Program-made: the position numbers and the translations under genes
Notes under the pieces: model-generated
Databases searched by the model: none
The model's input: only the letters and a program-made list of their open reading frames with translations
What the model was told of the DNA's origin: nothing
In this document: positions 55,962 through 64,000 of the stretch, piece after piece
Position numbering within the stretch: the stretch's first letter is position 1
How the letters are laid out: every line of letters starts with the position of its first letter
Source of the DNA: Propionimicrobium sp. PCR01-08-3
GTDB lineage: Bacteria; Actinomycetota; Actinomycetes; Propionibacteriales; Propionibacteriaceae
Length of the DNA: 64,000 bases
Direction: 5' to 3'
NCBI RefSeq assembly: GCF_030286045.1
Contig: NZ_CP127390.1
Coordinates: 1,116,001-1,180,000, forward strand

Positions 55962-56123
55962 TCAGGCCCTACCCAGAATGCGGTTGAGGTTGGTGCCGCA
56001 GACCGGGCACTTTGCCTTGGCCATCTTGGTGCCTTTGTCGTTCACGACGACGTTTCCCTTGGCCTCGCGCTTCTCCTTGCACTTCACGCAGTAGAACTCG
56101 CCTTCGTAGGTTTCGTCAGCCAC
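55962..56123 (-). CDS. DUF5679 small zinc-ribbon protein
   Basis: 53 aa from GTG 56123 with AAGGAGA six bases upstream. Two Cys pairs, FYCVKCKEKRE and AKCPVCGTNLNRILGR, form a zinc ribbon separated by a Lys/Val-rich middle (NVVVNDKGTKMAKAK). Matches the DUF5679 family as I recall it: short, basic, unknown function, widespread in actinobacteria and others. Convergent with uvrD2 (46-base gap). Easily missed because of its size and GTG start. Confidence 0.85.
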   Translation of the reverse strand: MADETYEGEFYCVKCKEKREAKGNVVVNDKGTKMAKAKCPVCGTNLNRILGRA

Positions 56124-56601
56124 TGTTTTCTCCTTAGTCCGGGGCCGGGTTGCAGGCCACTGACGCCGATATTAGCTGCCAGCAGGTCGCCTCGCAGCCA
56201 GTCCGCCACGCGCGTAACGTCGAGATTTCCGCGTGCGATGCCGACAACCAGGGTTTCGGGTTTACCTGAAACCAGAGTAAACACAGGCGCTGAACAAGAA
56301 AAGGCTTCGGGCTCGGATCAAGGTGTCTTCTGCTGCATGGGTCCGCTGGCCGGAGGTGTCTTCTCCGGTATGGGTTCGCTCCCAGGCGGCGCCAGCAGAA
56401 AGGCTTCCGGGCTCGGATCTTGGTGTCCTCGGCCGGGTGGGGTCGGTCACCGGCGCCAGAAAGGTTCAGTATCCGGGGGCAGAAAAAGCTCCCGGAGCCG
56501 GATCGACATGCCTTCCCCTGCACGGATCCAATCTCCGGAAGCCTCACCAAGAAGCTAGTGCCGATCAGCCGGCCGCGTCAAGCCGATCTTTAGGAGCAGT
56601 C
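56124..56601. repeat. Non-coding spacer with three degenerate repeats
   Basis: 478 bases without a credible gene. Three diverged copies of a roughly 40-base unit, core AGAAAAGGCTTC(C)GGGCTCGGATC, start near 56298, 56397 and 56480. The first two match at most positions over 35 bases; the third is weaker. Shorter echoes (GGTGTCTTCT, CGCCAG(C)AGAAAGG) are interspersed. No terminal inverted repeats or transposase remnants were seen. Confidence 0.55.
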
Positions 56602-57237
56602 ATGCCACCTCCGAGCGAAACCTTGCCGACGGCCACCTTGCGCCTGCCGCCGCTGCCCGATGACATCGCCGGCGTGCGAGTGCGGCGCAGCGCCCGGCGT
56701 CGCAAGACCATCTCGGCACGGCTGGAAGATGGCGGAGTGGTGGTGTTTCTGCCGGCCGGGATGCCGGCGGCGCGCGAACAGGAGTGGATTGACAAAATGG
56801 TCGAGCGGATCGTCCGAAAGCGAACCCGCACTCACCACTCCGACGAGGAGTTGATGGCCAAGGCCAATCAGATAGCGCGGGACTTTCTGGACCGGCCTGC
56901 CGGAAGAAGGCTTCGTCCGAGCTCGGTGCGCTGGGTGACCAATATGAACCACCGGTGGGGATCGTGCAGCGTGGCGGCGGGCACAATCCGGCTGAGCGAC
57001 CGCCTTCAGCAGATGCCCGACTGGGTGATCGGCTATGTGCTGGCCCACGAACTGGCGCACCTCGAGCACACCGGACACACTCGTCAGTTCTGGGAGCTGG
57101 TCGGGCACTATCCGTCCAGCGAGCGGGCGGCAGGATATCTGGAAGGGTGGAGTGCGGCTCAGGCTACCGTCTGGGGACCAGGAGGCGGGGGCGAGATTGC
57201 GCCGGCCGGCGACGGAAGCGTCGATCTTTCGGAGTAG
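56602..57237 (+). CDS. YgjP-like (M48-related) zinc metallopeptidase
   Basis: 211 aa from ATG 56602 with TAGGAG upstream; the open frame extends farther upstream through the repeats but without a site. Signature: VRRSARRRKTISARLEDGG at the start, then MNHRWGSCS and the zinc motif AHELAHLEHTGH with His149, His153 and probably His159. Typical DUF45 family; soluble, function poorly known. Gene position near the Rv3195-like gene follows the mycobacterial order. Confidence 0.88.
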   Translation: MPPPSETLPTATLRLPPLPDDIAGVRVRRSARRRKTISARLEDGGVVVFLPAGMPAAREQEWIDKMVERIVRKRTRTHHSDEELMAKANQIARDFLDRPAGRRLRPSSVRWVTNMNHRWGSCSVAAGTIRLSDRLQQMPDWVIGYVLAHELAHLEHTGHTRQFWELVGHYPSSERAAGYLEGWSAAQATVWGPGGGGEIAPAGDGSVDLSE

Positions 57238-57403
57238 CGCACGCGGTCGGCGTCTCGCCGAGACAGACCGCGATCCGAAGATTCCCGGCGCGGTCCGGTC
57301 ATTGTGTGGCCGGTCACTGTTTGGGCGAAAGTCACCCGGCGGCACTCGGCGATTCGAAGGCGGTGCGGAACCAGCCGGTCGTCCGAACACGGCCGGCCGG
57401 TCA

Positions 57404-58738
57404 TTACTCGGAGCCGGTTCCCGGATCGTCGCGGCGCTCCTGCTCGGCCCGCTCGAGAAGCTTGGCCAGCTCGGCATCCATTTCGTCACCGGCGTTCGAC
57501 TCGTCGTCGGGGGCCAGAAGCCGCAGCGGATCATCGAGATCGGCGGCCGTCGGCATCAGATCGGGATGGGCCCACAATCCGTCGCGGCCTGCGATACCCC
57601 GCTCACGGGTGAGACCGGCCCACAAGTTCGCCGCATCGCGGATCCTGCGAGGCTTCAGGTCGAGCCCCACCAAGGCCGAGAACAGCTGCTGCGATGGGCC
57701 GTTGGTGGCCCGGCGCCGGCGAATCGCCTCCGCCAGCGCGTCGCCGGCATGCGGCATCCAGGTGTTGACGGTTGTCGCGGTCGCTTCGTCCACCCAGCCC
57801 TCCACCAGTGCCAACAACGTCTCGAGACGGTCCAAGATCTCACGCTGCGCATCGTTCTGGCCGGGGGAGAAGAGCCTGCCCTGCAGCTGCTCGCTGAGCT
57901 CGGCCAGTCTCTCGGGAGTCAGCGAACTGAGATCGTTCACCTCGATGGTCGAGGTGATGGCGCCGACATCGATGGTGATCTCTCGCGCGTAGTGCTCGAG
58001 AAGGGCCAGGATCTGAGGTGCCAACCAGCCGACCTGGGCAAAGAGACGCTGTCTGGCACCTTCTCGGACGGCGAGATAGATGCGGATGTCGTCGTCCGAA
58101 ATATGCAGGCCAGAACTGAACTCGGCCACATTCGTGGGCAGCAGGACCACTTGTGGCGTGCCGAGCAACTGGACGCCGATCTCGCTGCCGGATACCACCT
58201 GCCCGGAGATCTTGCCCATGGCCGACGCGAGCTGCGCCGTATACATCGCGCCGGCCGAGGTGCGCAGCATCGGTGCCATCATCGCGCCGAACTGGCCGAG
58301 CTCGGCGGGAAGCTCCTCCGACTGGTTGAACTGGTCGCCGAATGAGGCGGCCAGAGCATCGGCGATGCGCGTCACGATGGGTTCTGCGATGGTCCGCCAC
58401 GCACCCATGGTGTTCTCGACCCATTCCGCTCTGCTCCATGCGGCCGCCGGATGGGTCAGGGCTTCAAAAGCGATGTGCTGGTCGAGCCACATGCTTGCCA
58501 GCCGATCCGCCTCGGCCACGGCCGCTCTTTCGGGCCCACTGGGCACCGGATCGCTGCCCAGTGACGCCGTGACACGGCGCGCGGTGGCTTTGGCCTGGCT
58601 CCAATCGATGCCAGTGCTGTCGCCTTGACCAGCCATGGCGGCCATTGCCTGCTGCAGCTCGGCGATCAGCTTATTGAAGTCGAAGTCGCCGCCCGAGCCG
58701 CCGAACTGGGCGAACCAGTTGGCCATGTTGTCGTTCAT
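57404..58738 (-). CDS. Zincin_2-family (Rv3195-like) protein, probably inactive
   Basis: 444 aa; Gly-rich start near FGGSGGDFDFNKL. Conserved blocks of the DUF2342/Zincin_2 family are visible: QVVLLPTNVAEF, REGARQRLFAQVGWL, LLALVEGWVDEA. From memory relatives read REAAHxRLFxHVPWL here, with His at both variable places; this protein has Arg and Gln. It may therefore have no metal site. Acidic C-terminal tail. Divergent from the Lon/PDZ protease, as Rv3195 from Rv3194c. Confidence 0.82.
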   Translation of the reverse strand: MNDNMANWFAQFGGSGGDFDFNKLIAELQQAMAAMAGQGDSTGIDWSQAKATARRVTASLGSDPVPSGPERAAVAEADRLASMWLDQHIAFEALTHPAAAWSRAEWVENTMGAWRTIAEPIVTRIADALAASFGDQFNQSEELPAELGQFGAMMAPMLRTSAGAMYTAQLASAMGKISGQVVSGSEIGVQLLGTPQVVLLPTNVAEFSSGLHISDDDIRIYLAVREGARQRLFAQVGWLAPQILALLEHYAREITIDVGAITSTIEVNDLSSLTPERLAELSEQLQGRLFSPGQNDAQREILDRLETLLALVEGWVDEATATTVNTWMPHAGDALAEAIRRRRATNGPSQQLFSALVGLDLKPRRIRDAANLWAGLTRERGIAGRDGLWAHPDLMPTAADLDDPLRLLAPDDESNAGDEMDAELAKLLERAEQERRDDPGTGSE

Positions 58739-58960
58739 CGCTCACCGTCATTCCTGAATCCGGCATTGCCTGTCTCATCTATTCAAGCGCACGAAGCAAC
58801 CCCGGAGAAGCGCGGCCCGAGCCCGGTGACGGTTACCACCTGTCTTCGCTGGCGGATCGCGAACCGAATCATTTTGGGGCCGGGGTGCCGCCGGGTCGAT
58901 CCTGGTGAGAGTAACCGGTAGAGTCAATGAATACTCACCTGCATACGGAAAGGCAGGCCT

Positions 58961-60007
58961 ATGACTAAACAGGGCTGGACTGCGGTCGTTTCCACAGCCT
59001 TGTTCGTTGTGCTGATAGCTGCGATCTCGCTGGTGCCGGTGCCGTTCGTGCGCTGGTCGGCAGGTACGGCGATCAATCTCTTCGGTGAGAACGACGGCAC
59101 GCCCGTGTTGCAGGTCAGCGGAGCCATCACGTATTCGACTACCGGGGAGATACTGCTACCCACGGTCGCGGTGACCGACAAGGACTCGGAGATGACCTTG
59201 CCGCAGGCGTTCTTGTCCTATGTCTTGCCCGATCAAACGTTGTTGCCCCGGGAGAGCGTCTATCCGGAGGGGCGCCCCGCCGAGCAGCAAGAAGGCGACG
59301 AGAACAAGTTGATGAGCGAGTCACAAAGGGACGCCACCGTCGCCGCCTTGATGGCTGCCGGTCTCAGCGTCACCCCGCGGCCTCAGGTGACCACCGTCTC
59401 GAGTTCCGGGCCGTCCTACGGAAGGGTCGAGGTCGGAGACTTCATCACGACGGTGAATGGTTCGGTGGTGGAACGCCGTTCCGAGGTCGAGGCGATCCTC
59501 AGTCAGGAGGAGCCGGGGTCGGTGATCCGGCTGGGCATCTTGCGCGATGGGCAGGAATCCGAGGTGCTGGTGACGGCGGTCGCGTCCCGAGACGATCCGT
59601 CGGTGGCCAGGATCGGTTTGGATTGCGTGGACAGCTACGACTATCCGCTGGACGTGCAGGTGAATTTGGCCACCGATGTCGTGGGATCGTCCGGGGGCCT
59701 GGCCTTTGCCATCGCCATCTACGATCAGCTGACCTCCGGAGAACTGGTCGACGATCGTGTCGTCGCCGCCACCGGGACGATCACGGCTGCCGGCGATGTC
59801 GGTTCGATCGGCGCGGCGCGGCAGAAGTTGAACGGAGCCGAGGATTCCGGGGCCCAGATCATGTTGGTGCCGCAGGGCAACTGCGCAGATATCTCGGGGG
59901 TGGACAGTTCGGTGACCGTGGTGAAGGTGACCAAATTGAGCGACGCCATCACGAGCCTCGAATTGCTGAAGAATCCGGATACGGTCGATCAGGTGCTGAC
60001 ATGCTGA
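58961..60007 (+). CDS. PDZ/Lon-type membrane-anchored protease (YlbL-like)
   Basis: 348 aa. One N-terminal transmembrane helix (residues 6-27), an extracytoplasmic PDZ domain (GRVEVGDFITTVNGS), and a C-terminal Lon S16 domain with catalytic Ser244 in VVGSSGGLAF and Lys289 in GAARQKLNGA. Corresponds to Rv3194c. Processes or senses secreted proteins. Its end overlaps the PPA1309 start by seven bases. TAGAGT at 58919 might be a -10. Confidence 0.92.
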   Translation: MTKQGWTAVVSTALFVVLIAAISLVPVPFVRWSAGTAINLFGENDGTPVLQVSGAITYSTTGEILLPTVAVTDKDSEMTLPQAFLSYVLPDQTLLPRESVYPEGRPAEQQEGDENKLMSESQRDATVAALMAAGLSVTPRPQVTTVSSSGPSYGRVEVGDFITTVNGSVVERRSEVEAILSQEEPGSVIRLGILRDGQESEVLVTAVASRDDPSVARIGLDCVDSYDYPLDVQVNLATDVVGSSGGLAFAIAIYDQLTSGELVDDRVVAATGTITAAGDVGSIGAARQKLNGAEDSGAQIMLVPQGNCADISGVDSSVTVVKVTKLSDAITSLELLKNPDTVDQVLTC

Positions 60008-60552
60008 CCGATCATGAACAAGCCGCCGAGGTTCTGCTGGCCGGGCTCGTTGAGGTCGAGCGTTATGTCGGGCGCGCAGGCTGGGATCAGCCGGCCCGGC
60101 TGTTCGCTCTCGTTCCGACCGCCGAGCTACTGGCGGCCGACCCCTCGTTGGCCGGCCAGCTGAAGGTCACCGGACCCGATGCCTTGTCGTCGATCGAGCA
60201 GGACGATTTTCGTCCGGGCACCGATTTGATGACCGCACTGGCGCAGATCTATTGGCCGCCGGCGGTGGCGGGCTGTGCTTTGTCGACAGAGCGCGGTTTC
60301 TTGCCCGCGGGCCTCGAAGACGAGATTCCCGCCGATCCGGCGCGCGCCGCGGAATTCGTGGCGAATCATGCCCAACGCCAAGACCTCCGGGTGGTCGCAG
60401 GGGCATTGCGGCTATCCGACGGCACGATCGTCACGCACTGCGTGGCCCGTGTCGCCTCCAACCCCGACGACTTACTCGTGGGAGCCGACATGGCGCCGGC
60501 CCTGACACGAGCTGTTGCCTGGACACTGCAAGACAACGAAGGGAACTCATGA
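60001..60552 (+). CDS. PPA1309 family protein
   Basis: 183 aa from ATG 60001, overlapping the protease stop by seven bases. Pattern VERYVGRAGWDQPARLFALVPTAEL, IYWPPAVAGCALSTER and the C-terminal MAPALTRAVAWTL match the PPA1309 family described from propionibacteria and found next to UPF0182 genes. Soluble, unknown function. Coupled at both ends, so probably made with the flanking membrane proteins. Confidence 0.88.
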   Translation: MLTDHEQAAEVLLAGLVEVERYVGRAGWDQPARLFALVPTAELLAADPSLAGQLKVTGPDALSSIEQDDFRPGTDLMTALAQIYWPPAVAGCALSTERGFLPAGLEDEIPADPARAAEFVANHAQRQDLRVVAGALRLSDGTIVTHCVARVASNPDDLLVGADMAPALTRAVAWTLQDNEGNS

Positions 60553-63446
60553 GTTCGACGACCACCGGGGATCGTTCCGAGCGAGGGCGCCGCAGCGCGC
60601 TTGCCCCAACGATCGCCGTATTGGCAGTAGTAATTCTGCTGTACATTCTGTTCGCGCGGATCTGGACCGATCTGCTGTGGTATCGCTCGGTGAACGCCTC
60701 CGAGGTGTTCACGGTGCGGTTGACCACCACGGTGGGGCTTTTTCTCATCTTCGGCGTGTTGATGGGGGTGGCGGTATGGATCAACATGGCGATCGGCTAT
60801 CGGATGCGCCCCCGGGGCACGGCGAGCGGGTCATCGTCGGGCACGCTCAACCACTATCGGCAGATGATGGACAGGCGCACCAAGCTGGTCATCGCGATAC
60901 CGTCGGTGCTGCTCGCCATCATGGCCGGTGCAGGTGTGGTGTCGAACGTTGACACCTTCTTGGCCTGGCTGAATGCCACGCCTTTCGGCACCACCGATCC
61001 CTACTTCAACCTCGACGTGTCGTTCTACGTCTTCCAGCTGCCGTGGTGGCGCTTCGTGGTGGGCCAGGTCATCTGGACGCTGGTCATCGCGCTGGTCGCC
61101 GCGGCCGCGGTGCACTTCATCACCGGTTCGTTGCGCACCAATCCCATGCGGGTGGCCACCTCGGGGGCGGGCGCGGCTCCCGAGATCAAGTTCAGCAATC
61201 CCTTCACCAAGAAGGCACAGGCACATCTGTCGGTGTTGCTGGGCCTGATCACCTTGGCCATCGGCGTCGACCAATGGCTCGGACGCTACGGCTTCGCGGT
61301 GTCCGACAATGACACCCTGTTCACCGGTATCGGCTACACCGATGATCATTCGCGGATCACCGCCAAGTTGATCATGTCGATCATCTGCCTGGTCTGCGCC
61401 ATCGCGTTCTTCGTGAACGCCAAACTGCGTCGATGGGTGCTGCCCACCTCCGCGGTGGCGTTGGCGGTGGCTTCCAGCCTGATCGTGCAGGGCGCCTACC
61501 CGGCGCTGGTCCAGCAGTTCGATGTTCGCCCCAACGAGCCGGACCGTGAGCAGCCATATATCAGCAACCAGATAGCGGCCACCCGCGACGCCTACGGCGT
61601 CTCCGACGTGGAAATCACGGACTACTCGGCGACCACGACGGTCAGCGCGGGTCAGCTCGTCCAGGACGCATCCGTGCTGCCCGGCATCCGGCTGATGGAC
61701 CCGCAGGTCATCTCTGCCACCTTCGAACAGTTGCAGCAGGTACGTGGTTACTACCAGTTCCCCGATGTGCTGGATGTCGACCGGTACACGATCGACGACC
61801 AGGAGACCGACGCTATCATCGCGGCCCGTGAGATCAACGTCGCAGGCCTGCCCACCGACAACCAGACGTGGAACAACGTGCACACCGTCTACACCCATGG
61901 CTACGCAATGGTGGGCGCCTACGGCAATCAGCGGCAGGCCTCCGGCGAGCCCGAGTGGATCGTCCGCGATATTCCGCCGGTCGGTGAGCTCGATCAGGTG
62001 CAGCCGCGCGTCTACTTCGGTGAGAACACCACCGAGTATGCGGTGGTCGGCACCGATGAGGGTCTGGACCCGGTCGAGCTGGACACTCCGGGCGGCAACG
62101 AATCCGGTGGCGGTGAGACCTACAACACCTACGACGGCTCCGGCGGCGTGCCGATCGGCAACATCTTCACCCGCGCGCTGTTCGCCAGCCGGTTCGGCCA
62201 CATCAACCTGCTGTTGAGCAGCCGGGTGCATTCCGAATCGAAGGTCCTCTTCGACCGGACGCCCGCCGAGCGGGTGGCCAAGGTCGCGCCGTGGCTGAAC
62301 ATCGACAAGGATCCCTACCCGGCAGTCGTCGACGGGCGCGTGGTGTGGATCGTCGACGGCTACACGACCTCCGACTCCTACCCGAATGCGCAGCGCGTCG
62401 ACCTCGCGAATGCGACCAGCGACTCCACCACCGAGTGGACGCAGGTCGGAACCGAACGGCAGAACGTCAACTACATGCGTAACTCGGTGAAGGCAGTGGT
62501 CGACGCCTATGACGGTTCGGTCACGCTGTACGCCTGGGATACCGAGGATCCGATCCTGCAGACCTGGGAGAAGGTCTACCCGAATATGCTGCATTCGGCC
62601 GATGAGATCAGCCCTGATCTGATGGATCATCTGCGTTACCCGCAGGATCTGTTCAAGGTGCAGCGGCAGATCCTGGGCCGGTACCACATGACCGACCCGG
62701 ACGCCTGGTATCAGCAGTCCGATCTGTGGGTGGTGCCCGAGGATCCGCGGTCGTCCGAAACGAAGGAACCCGCCTACTACTTGTCGATCAAGTGGCCGGA
62801 GGACGAAGCGCCGGTGTTCAGTCAAACGGCGGTTTATGTGCCGAACGAACGTGAGAACCTGGGTGCCTACATGGCGGTGGTGGCCGATGCGGCCGACCCG
62901 GACTACGGCAAGATCAGGGTGCTGAGGCTGTCGGACACCCATCAGGTGCCGGGTCCGAATCAGACGTTCAACGCCATTCAGACCGATCCGTTGATCCAGC
63001 AGGCGTTGCTGCCGTTCACCAGCCAGGGTGCCGCCGAGCCGGTCTACGGGAACCTGCTGACGCTGCCACTGGGCGGTGGTCTGATCTATGTGAATCCGAT
63101 CTACACCCAGGGCAAGTCGCAGGGCTCCTATCCGGTGCTGCGGTTCATCGTGGTGCGATTCGGTGACCACATCGGATTGGGTTCGACCTTGCAGGAGGCG
63201 CTCGATCAGGTCTTCGAGGGTGACGCGGGGGCCGAAACCGGTGAGGAGACCACCGGCGGCGCCGAGGGGGAGACCCCGGCGACTCCGCAGACGGGCATGG
63301 CTGCGGTACAGGCCGCCCTGGAGGCCGCGGACGCTGCCTACACGGCCGCCGATGCGGCGCTGGCCGAGGGCGATCTGGGCGAGTATCAGGCTCAGATCGA
63401 GAACGCCCGGCAGCGGATGAGGGAGGCCGAGGAGGCCGCCAAGTAG
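60549..63446 (+). CDS. UPF0182 family membrane protein
   Basis: 965 aa from ATG 60549, overlapping the PPA1309 stop (ATGA). Seven predicted transmembrane helices in the first third, then a large extracytoplasmic domain (NQIAATRDAYGV, FASRFGHINLLLSS, LRYPQDLFKVQR). The C-terminal 70 residues are acidic and Ala-rich. Rv3193c relative, function unknown. The conserved neighbourhood with a Lon/PDZ protease suggests a shared envelope quality-control role (inference). Confidence 0.94.
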   Translation: MSSTTTGDRSERGRRSALAPTIAVLAVVILLYILFARIWTDLLWYRSVNASEVFTVRLTTTVGLFLIFGVLMGVAVWINMAIGYRMRPRGTASGSSSGTLNHYRQMMDRRTKLVIAIPSVLLAIMAGAGVVSNVDTFLAWLNATPFGTTDPYFNLDVSFYVFQLPWWRFVVGQVIWTLVIALVAAAAVHFITGSLRTNPMRVATSGAGAAPEIKFSNPFTKKAQAHLSVLLGLITLAIGVDQWLGRYGFAVSDNDTLFTGIGYTDDHSRITAKLIMSIICLVCAIAFFVNAKLRRWVLPTSAVALAVASSLIVQGAYPALVQQFDVRPNEPDREQPYISNQIAATRDAYGVSDVEITDYSATTTVSAGQLVQDASVLPGIRLMDPQVISATFEQLQQVRGYYQFPDVLDVDRYTIDDQETDAIIAAREINVAGLPTDNQTWNNVHTVYTHGYAMVGAYGNQRQASGEPEWIVRDIPPVGELDQVQPRVYFGENTTEYAVVGTDEGLDPVELDTPGGNESGGGETYNTYDGSGGVPIGNIFTRALFASRFGHINLLLSSRVHSESKVLFDRTPAERVAKVAPWLNIDKDPYPAVVDGRVVWIVDGYTTSDSYPNAQRVDLANATSDSTTEWTQVGTERQNVNYMRNSVKAVVDAYDGSVTLYAWDTEDPILQTWEKVYPNMLHSADEISPDLMDHLRYPQDLFKVQRQILGRYHMTDPDAWYQQSDLWVVPEDPRSSETKEPAYYLSIKWPEDEAPVFSQTAVYVPNERENLGAYMAVVADAADPDYGKIRVLRLSDTHQVPGPNQTFNAIQTDPLIQQALLPFTSQGAAEPVYGNLLTLPLGGGLIYVNPIYTQGKSQGSYPVLRFIVVRFGDHIGLGSTLQEALDQVFEGDAGAETGEETTGGAEGETPATPQTGMAAVQAALEAADAAYTAADAALAEGDLGEYQAQIENARQRMREAEEAAK

Positions 63447-63475
63447 CGGGCCTGGTTTCTCTTCGATTGCCAGGA

Positions 63476-63515
63476 GCGAGGGCTGAACGGATGCGTCCGT
63501 TCAGCCCTCGCTTTT
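63476..63515 (+). terminator. UPF0182 terminator, 16-bp perfect stem
   Basis: Perfect 16-bp stem (63476-63491/63496-63511), loop TGCG, followed directly by TTTT. It ends the protease-PPA1309-UPF0182 transcript. Confidence 0.93.
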
Positions 63516-63690
63516 GCTGAACGCGCGGAGCTTATTGGTTGCGGTTGTAGCGTTCGCCCGAATTGGCCGTCCGCCGTCAAACCCCATGATGACCACGACT
63601 GGTCGGCGAAGCTACGTATTTTTCGCGGTGTGCTGTCTTCGATGGCGGCCGACAACGGATTCAATGGACGCTGATTACCGCTAAATGTGT

Positions 63691-64000
63691 TCAGCCCTCG
63701 ATCGTCACGACCTCGGCCGCAAGCCCCTGAGCGTCCAGGTCGTCGAGCAGTTGTTCCGCATCTCCGCAGACCACGATGCTGAGCTGATCGGGCCGCACCG
63801 TACCAGCGAAAGCCGAGGTCGCCTGCTCGGCCGAGATCGCAGCGATCTCGGCTTGCTGCTGGTTGAACCAGGACGCGGCGAGCCCCGTGCCGGCGAGCAC
63901 CGAGGCCTCGTCGGCGATCGCGTCGGCGGTCTGGAAACGCAGCGGGGCGATGCCGAGCAGGAAGTTCTTGGCGTCGACGATCTCGGCGTCGGTGAACGGC
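63691..64000 (-). CDS. M16 family (insulinase-like) peptidase, 3' part only
   Basis: Partial at the right edge; 102 residues of the C-terminus. The wording FTDAEIVDAKNFLLGIAPLRFQT followed by AGTGLAASW and VRPDQLSIVVCGDAEQL resembles the C-terminal domain of bacterial M16 zinc peptidases (a helix after E-V-x-x-A-K, then the V-V-x-G-D strand). The HxxEH site would lie beyond the window. The GTG at 63900 is internal. Confidence 0.72.
   Translation of the reverse strand, partial: PFTDAEIVDAKNFLLGIAPLRFQTADAIADEASVLAGTGLAASWFNQQQAEIAAISAEQATSAFAGTVRPDQLSIVVCGDAEQLLDDLDAQGLAAEVVTIEG

Noticed and set aside
60831-63170. Long open frame (779 codons) on the minus strand inside the UPF0182 gene
   Set aside because: Antisense shadow produced by high-GC codon use; low-complexity His/Asp/Val-rich product, no ribosome site, and the plus-strand gene is clearly real.
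1-64000. CRISPR arrays, tRNA/rRNA genes, insertion sequences, integrases or phage genes
   Set aside because: Looked for direct-repeat arrays, conserved RNA motifs and transposase-like proteins on both strands; none were convincing.

Overview
The window is high-GC actinobacterial DNA whose backbone follows the mycobacterial Rv3193c-Rv3245c neighbourhood: mtrB-lpqB, comF, hpf, secA, a DUF6459/DUF6912 pair, an RhlE-type helicase with a ferritin-like gene and DUF3107, adnAB-nudC, uvrD2, and a Lon/PDZ protease with a UPF0182 protein. A PPA1309-family gene, a family named from Cutibacterium acnes, points to Propionibacteriaceae. This is inferred from gene content, since there is no rRNA or other taxonomic marker here. 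No tRNA, rRNA, CRISPR array, transposase or integrase was seen.

Region 1 (1-9463) is housekeeping: the 3' end of the sensor kinase mtrB, lipoprotein lpqB, a ComF-type phosphoribosyltransferase, ribosome-hibernation factor hpf behind two hairpins, a structured hpf-secA spacer, secA, and divergent DUF6459 and DUF6912 genes. The spacer between those two carries a perfect 15-bp inverted repeat containing two opposed DnaA boxes.

Region 2 (9586-25541) is an accessory carbohydrate or sugar-acid catabolic island and the most interesting part. One minus-strand operon encodes a DHDPS-type aldolase, an FGGY kinase, a small membrane protein and a divergent transaldolase-like protein. Next comes an Nramp-fold transporter without the metal-binding motifs. 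A plus-strand unit follows with a 3-hydroxyacid-type dehydrogenase, a TIM-barrel sugar isomerase and a 65-aa hydrophilic protein. A minus-strand block holds an RpiB-type isomerase, a split transketolase, a DhaK-DhaL fusion kinase and a LarA-like protein, with a divergent SDR dehydrogenase. Together these could epimerise, oxidise, isomerise and phosphorylate a four- to six-carbon polyol, branched sugar or sugar acid and feed it into triose and pentose phosphates. No conventional sugar transporter and no transcription factor lies in the island. The substrate cannot be read from sequence.

Region 3 (25882-37501) holds a DUF2505 protein, the large NAD-dependent glutamate dehydrogenase, a PHP phosphoesterase, tryptophanyl-tRNA synthetase, an SDR, a DEAD-box helicase, a ferritin-like protein, DUF3107 and a cold-shock protein.

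Region 4 (37685-55915) is a DNA-repair block: AdnA, AdnB and NudC in overlapping frames, then a complete recC-recB-recD operon on the other strand, then uvrD2. Two complete double-strand-break resection machines therefore sit side by side.

Region 5 (55962-64000) contains a small DUF5679 zinc ribbon, a patch of degenerate repeats, a YgjP-like metallopeptidase, a zincin-family protein that may have lost its metal site, the Lon/PDZ protease, PPA1309, a UPF0182 membrane protein with a strong terminator, and the 3' end of an M16 peptidase.
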